Shown here piece by piece: positions 33,017 through 33,768 of a DNA stretch of 33,768 bases; the stretch's first letter is position 1; each line of letters starts with the position of its first letter. Both the position numbers and the translations under genes were made by a program. Source of the stretch: Cytophagales bacterium. Lineage in GTDB: Bacteria; Bacteroidota; Bacteroidia; Cytophagales; Cyclobacteriaceae. The stretch is taken from positions 1-33,768 of the forward strand of contig WGNT01000065.1 of NCBI GenBank assembly GCA_016124425.1. Direction: 5' to 3'. Under the pieces are notes generated by a model that worked only from the letters and a program-made list of their open reading frames with translations, was not told the origin of the DNA and ran no database searches.

Positions 33017-33768
33017 ATGACCCAAACTACCCATTATCTATCTTTTGTGCTACTTTTACTCTTTTCCTCCGTAAGCTATGCCCAAGAATTGTTGGTGTAT
33101 AAGGAGGTAGATACCACAGCGTTGACAATGGAGGTATATCGTGCGAGCACCCCACCACCCGCAAGCGGGCACCCGGCGATGGTATTCTTTTTTGGGGGAG
33201 GGTGGAACGGCGGATCCATCAGCCAATTTGAACCCCATGCCAAGTACTTTGCCAAACGGGGCATAACCTGTTTTTTGGTCGATTACCGCGTCAAAAGCCG
33301 TCAGCAGACCACTCCCTTTGAATCCCTCAAAGATGCTAAATCCGCTATCCGCTTTATCAGAGCCGAGGCAAGGAGATTTGGCATCGATACTGCCAAAGTT
33401 ATCGCTTCCGGAGGCTCGGCAGGGGGACACCTCGCGGCGGCTACTGCTTTTGTACCCGGATATAATGAACCTACAGATGACCGATCTGTAAACTGTGTGC
33501 CCAATGCCCTCGTACTCTTCAACCCCGTCATCGACAACGGCCCCGGTGGCTATGGGTTCGAACGGATCGGAAAGGACTACAAGGAGTTTTCCCCGCTGCA
33601 GAATATACACCAAGGTGCCCCGCCCACGATCTTTTTTTTGGGTACCAACGATGTGCTAATTCCGTTAGAGACTGCCAGGTATTATCAGGTAGTAATGCAA
33701 AAGGTAGGAAGTACCTGCGAACTTTACTTGTATGAAGGGGAGCCGCACGGCTTTTTCAATTATAAAAA
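33017..33768 (+). CDS. secreted alpha/beta hydrolase (esterase), 3' end cut by the window
   Basis: Open from the ATG at 33017 to the end of the window (250 codons) with no stop, so the gene is truncated. It has a signal peptide (LSFVLLLLFSSVSYAQ), the oxyanion-hole motif FFFGGGWNGG, the nucleophile elbow GGSAGGH, an acid residue in LGTNDVLIP and the catalytic His in EGEPHGFFNY. All three triad members are therefore inside the window. The layout is that of hormone-sensitive-lipase/acetyl-xylan-esterase type enzymes of Bacteroidota, which act on acylated saccharides or small esters. It lies 128 nt after the propeller-like lipoprotein and probably has its own promoter. Only a few C-terminal residues are likely missing. 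Confidence 0.88.
   Translation, partial: MTQTTHYLSFVLLLLFSSVSYAQELLVYKEVDTTALTMEVYRASTPPPASGHPAMVFFFGGGWNGGSISQFEPHAKYFAKRGITCFLVDYRVKSRQQTTPFESLKDAKSAIRFIRAEARRFGIDTAKVIASGGSAGGHLAAATAFVPGYNEPTDDRSVNCVPNALVLFNPVIDNGPGGYGFERIGKDYKEFSPLQNIHQGAPPTIFFLGTNDVLIPLETARYYQVVMQKVGSTCELYLYEGEPHGFFNYK

Overview
The window looks like chromosomal DNA of a Bacteroidota member, most likely the Cytophagales/Cyclobacteriaceae branch. The signs are Bacteroidota-type promoters (TTTG, about 20 nt, then TAnnTTTG), weak Shine-Dalgarno sites, the gene order ligA - DUF6913 - dapA, many lipoproteins and secreted hydrolases, a DUF4230 protein, and a DEDDh/GIY-YIG fusion nuclease. No insertion sequence, phage gene or CRISPR array is visible.

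Layout. 1-2.4 kb: the end of fmt, then an ECF sigma factor, a one-pass membrane protein that may be its anti-sigma factor, and a Spy/CpxP-like periplasmic protein, closed by a terminator. 2.4-8.0 kb: a DNA-maintenance and lysine/cell-wall block (xseA, xseB, ligA, a DUF6913 protein, dapA). LigA carries about 145 extra residues between its zinc finger and HhH domain. 8.1-8.35 kb, minus strand: a small RNA gene with a textbook promoter and an intrinsic terminator. Its centre folds as a tRNA-Leu-like cloverleaf without a usable anticodon loop and with a 55-nt variable region. This is the most unusual element here.

8.4-16.1 kb: accessory metabolism. It holds an MFS exporter, a tryptophan-rich TspO-related membrane protein, an NADPH:quinone/enoyl reductase behind a perfect palindrome, an aldo/keto reductase of the YghZ type, the fusion nuclease, a DinB-fold protein and a sugar O-acetyltransferase. 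The intergenic DNA has REP-like hairpins. 16.1-21.9 kb: a long-chain acyl-CoA ligase, an exported coiled-coil protein of unknown function, a DUF4230 gene broken by one in-frame TAA, and a GH20 beta-N-acetylhexosaminidase.

21.9-33.8 kb: a CPBP protease and a sugar-porter MFS on the minus strand. Divergent from them is a compact run of exported enzymes: a tandem alpha/beta hydrolase with a CE15-like first half and a nucleophile-less second half, a ceramidase-like/alpha-beta hydrolase fusion, a soluble-dehydrogenase-like lipoprotein with HEAT-type repeats, and a Tat-exported HiPIP-like protein. Together these suggest periplasmic de-esterification and oxidation of a carbohydrate-like substrate, with electrons passed to an iron-sulfur carrier. 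A small membrane protein, a propeller-like lipoprotein and a truncated secreted esterase end the window.
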